Position numbers and translations under genes: made by a program | Assembly (NCBI GenBank): GCA_938008425.1 | Contig: CALLKH010000328.1 | Span: forward strand, 1 to 7,743 | Reading direction: 5' to 3' | From: an uncultured Planctomycetaceae bacterium | GTDB lineage: Bacteria; Planctomycetota; Phycisphaerae; UBA1845; UTPLA1 | DNA: 7,743 bases | The notes under the pieces: generated by a model | Database searches by the model: none | The model's input: only the letters and a program-made list of their open reading frames with translations | Told to the model about the DNA's origin: nothing | Part shown: piece by piece, positions 7,430 through 7,743 of the stretch | How the letters are laid out: every line of letters starts with the position of its first letter | Position numbering within the stretch: position 1 is the first letter of the stretch

Positions 7430-7488
7430 CGAAGCCGGCCGCCAATTCGTCAGATCGAACCCGGCTGGATGATTCCCGGCCGGCTTCG
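7430..7488. repeat. Inverted repeat with 12-bp perfect arms and 35-base loop
   Basis: The arms CGAAGCCGGCCG (7430-7441) and CGGCCGGCTTCG (7477-7488) are exact reverse complements. A shorter competing hairpin, GCTTC (7421-7425) with GAAGC (7431-7435), shares part of the left arm, so two alternative folds are possible. No T-run follows on either strand, so it is not a typical intrinsic terminator. It lies between the two 11-bp repeat copies. Confidence 0.5.
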
Positions 7489-7489
7489 G

Positions 7490-7500
7490 CGTAACGTTAT
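7490..7500. repeat. Direct repeat copy 2: CGTAACGTTAT
   Basis: This is the second exact copy of the 11-bp motif at 7373-7383, with the palindromic core TAACGTTA. It ends 32 bp before the -35 hexamer at 7533, roughly where an activator would bind upstream of that promoter. Confidence 0.5.
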
Positions 7501-7532
7501 GTTAGTAATCAAGTTAGGGTTATTTACCTGCC

Positions 7533-7561
7533 TTGACAGATTTTGCGTCCTCCACTAAATT
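7533..7561 (+). promoter_or_regulatory. Strong sigma70-type promoter reading rightward
   Basis: A perfect TTGACA (7533-7538) is followed at the ideal 17-bp spacing by TAAATT (7556-7561, 4 of 6 to TATAAT). The preceding 35 bp are AT-rich and contain several GTTA words. Transcription would begin near 7568 and head towards the possible gene at the right edge, with a leader of about 65 or 125 bases depending on the start codon. Confidence 0.65.
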
Positions 7562-7576
7562 GCCTGATTCGGCAAT
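7559..7576. promoter_or_regulatory. Candidate operator: ATTGCC-N6-GGCAAT
   Basis: Perfect 6-bp arms ATTGCC (7559-7564) and GGCAAT (7571-7576) flank a 6-base spacer. The site overlaps the end of the -10 hexamer and covers the expected transcription start, a classic position for a repressor. As RNA it could form only a short hairpin. No regulator family can be named from the site. Confidence 0.45.
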
Positions 7577-7642
7577 AGCGCCGGTGCGCAAGCGCGGGTC
7601 GGTTTGCCGGTTCCCGTTGTGGGGACGGTTTTCATGGCAGAA

Positions 7643-7664
7643 TCGCGACTTCATGAAGTCGCGA
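7643..7664. repeat. Perfect 22-bp palindrome in the leader
   Basis: The left half TCGCGACTTCA (7643-7653) and right half TGAAGTCGCGA (7654-7664) are exact reverse complements. In RNA this gives a 9-bp stem with a CATG loop. It sits about 75-95 bases after the predicted transcription start and 30 bases before the candidate ATG at 7694. It could be a protein-binding operator, a leader hairpin or part of an attenuator; the bases after it (CTGTTGTCTT) are only moderately T-rich. Confidence 0.7.
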
Positions 7665-7693
7665 CTGTTGTCTTAGATTTCACAGGTGGCTCA

Positions 7694-7743
7694 ATGGTAC
7701 CGGCACGTCGATCTTCCAGTTCCATGACGCGAAAGCGGCGTTC
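7694..7743 (+). CDS. Possible start of an unidentified protein (cut by window edge)
   Basis: An open frame from ATG 7694 to the end of the window encodes MVPARRSSSSMTRKRRF. AGGTGG (7684-7689) lies 4 bases before the ATG, a fair though close Shine-Dalgarno sequence. The frame is also open from ATG 7634, which has GACGG (7624-7628) at 5 bases; that start would place the 22-bp palindrome inside the coding region. A third in-frame ATG at 7724 (MTRKRRF) would look like the charged start of a signal peptide but lacks a ribosome binding site. The strong promoter upstream supports a gene here. Too little is visible to assign a function or be sure it is coding. Confidence 0.35.
   Translation, partial: MVPARRSSSSMTRKRR

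Larger units (their letters stand above)
7246..7693. other. Intergenic regulatory region without a convincing gene
   Basis: About 450 bases separate the start of the leftward hydrolase gene from the possible rightward gene at the window edge. The half next to the hydrolase (7257-7370) is GC-rich and shows no gene or clear leftward promoter. The middle holds two copies of an 11-bp motif and an inverted repeat. A clearly more AT-rich patch (about 7494-7529) precedes a rightward promoter, as expected of an UP-like element, and is followed by a structured leader. No ORF in this stretch has both a ribosome binding site and recognisable protein features. Confidence 0.7.

Noticed and set aside
7221..7472. 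A rightward 83-codon open frame.
   Set aside because: It overlaps the hydrolase signal peptide and the repeat region, and its translation has no domain features.
7513..7522. A telomere-like GTTAGGGTTA.
   Set aside because: There is a single short occurrence in an AT-rich patch with no further repeats, so it is coincidental.

Overview
This is a high-GC bacterial window with five well-supported protein-coding genes and the possible start of a sixth at the right edge. There are no RNA genes, insertion sequences or CRISPR arrays. The methionyl-tRNA synthetase is of the short type whose sequence style is common in Bacteroidetes and Planctomycetes. Together with the high GC and the style of the radical SAM and alpha/beta-hydrolase proteins, this points to a planctomycete-like or related environmental lineage. 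That placement is an inference from remembered family features, not a search, and confidence is low to moderate.

Layout. Positions 1-3695 hold a leftward cluster, read in the order of transcription: an OPT-family oligopeptide transporter (3695-1434), a RimJ/RimL-type GNAT acetyltransferase 15 bp downstream (1418-807), and after 74 bp a radical SAM protein that starts at 732 and runs off the left edge. Positions 3696-3930 are a divergent intergenic region with a good sigma70-type promoter for the rightward methionyl-tRNA synthetase gene metG (3931-5709) and a weaker one for the transporter. metG ends in TAA at 5707-5709. The next three bases are the stop codon of a convergent, leftward gene for an exported alpha/beta hydrolase (7245-5710), so no base separates the two genes.

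The right end (7246-7743) is largely non-coding and is the richest regulatory stretch. It holds two copies of an 11-bp motif with a palindromic core, a long inverted repeat, and a strong-looking rightward promoter (TTGACA, 17 bp, TAAATT). A 6-bp-arm inverted repeat lies across the -10 element and the expected start of transcription. A perfect 22-bp palindrome follows in the leader. One or two possible start codons of a gene cut by the window edge come last.

Working together: the transporter and acetyltransferase are probably co-transcribed (peptide or metal-chelate uptake plus an acyl-CoA-dependent modification), but no shared pathway can be proved. metG and the hydrolase look like unrelated neighbours. 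I see no convincing novel multi-gene defence or biosynthetic system. The most unusual signals are the regulatory architecture at 7370-7700, the uncharacterised radical SAM enzyme at the left edge, and the expanded zinc knuckle of the MetRS.
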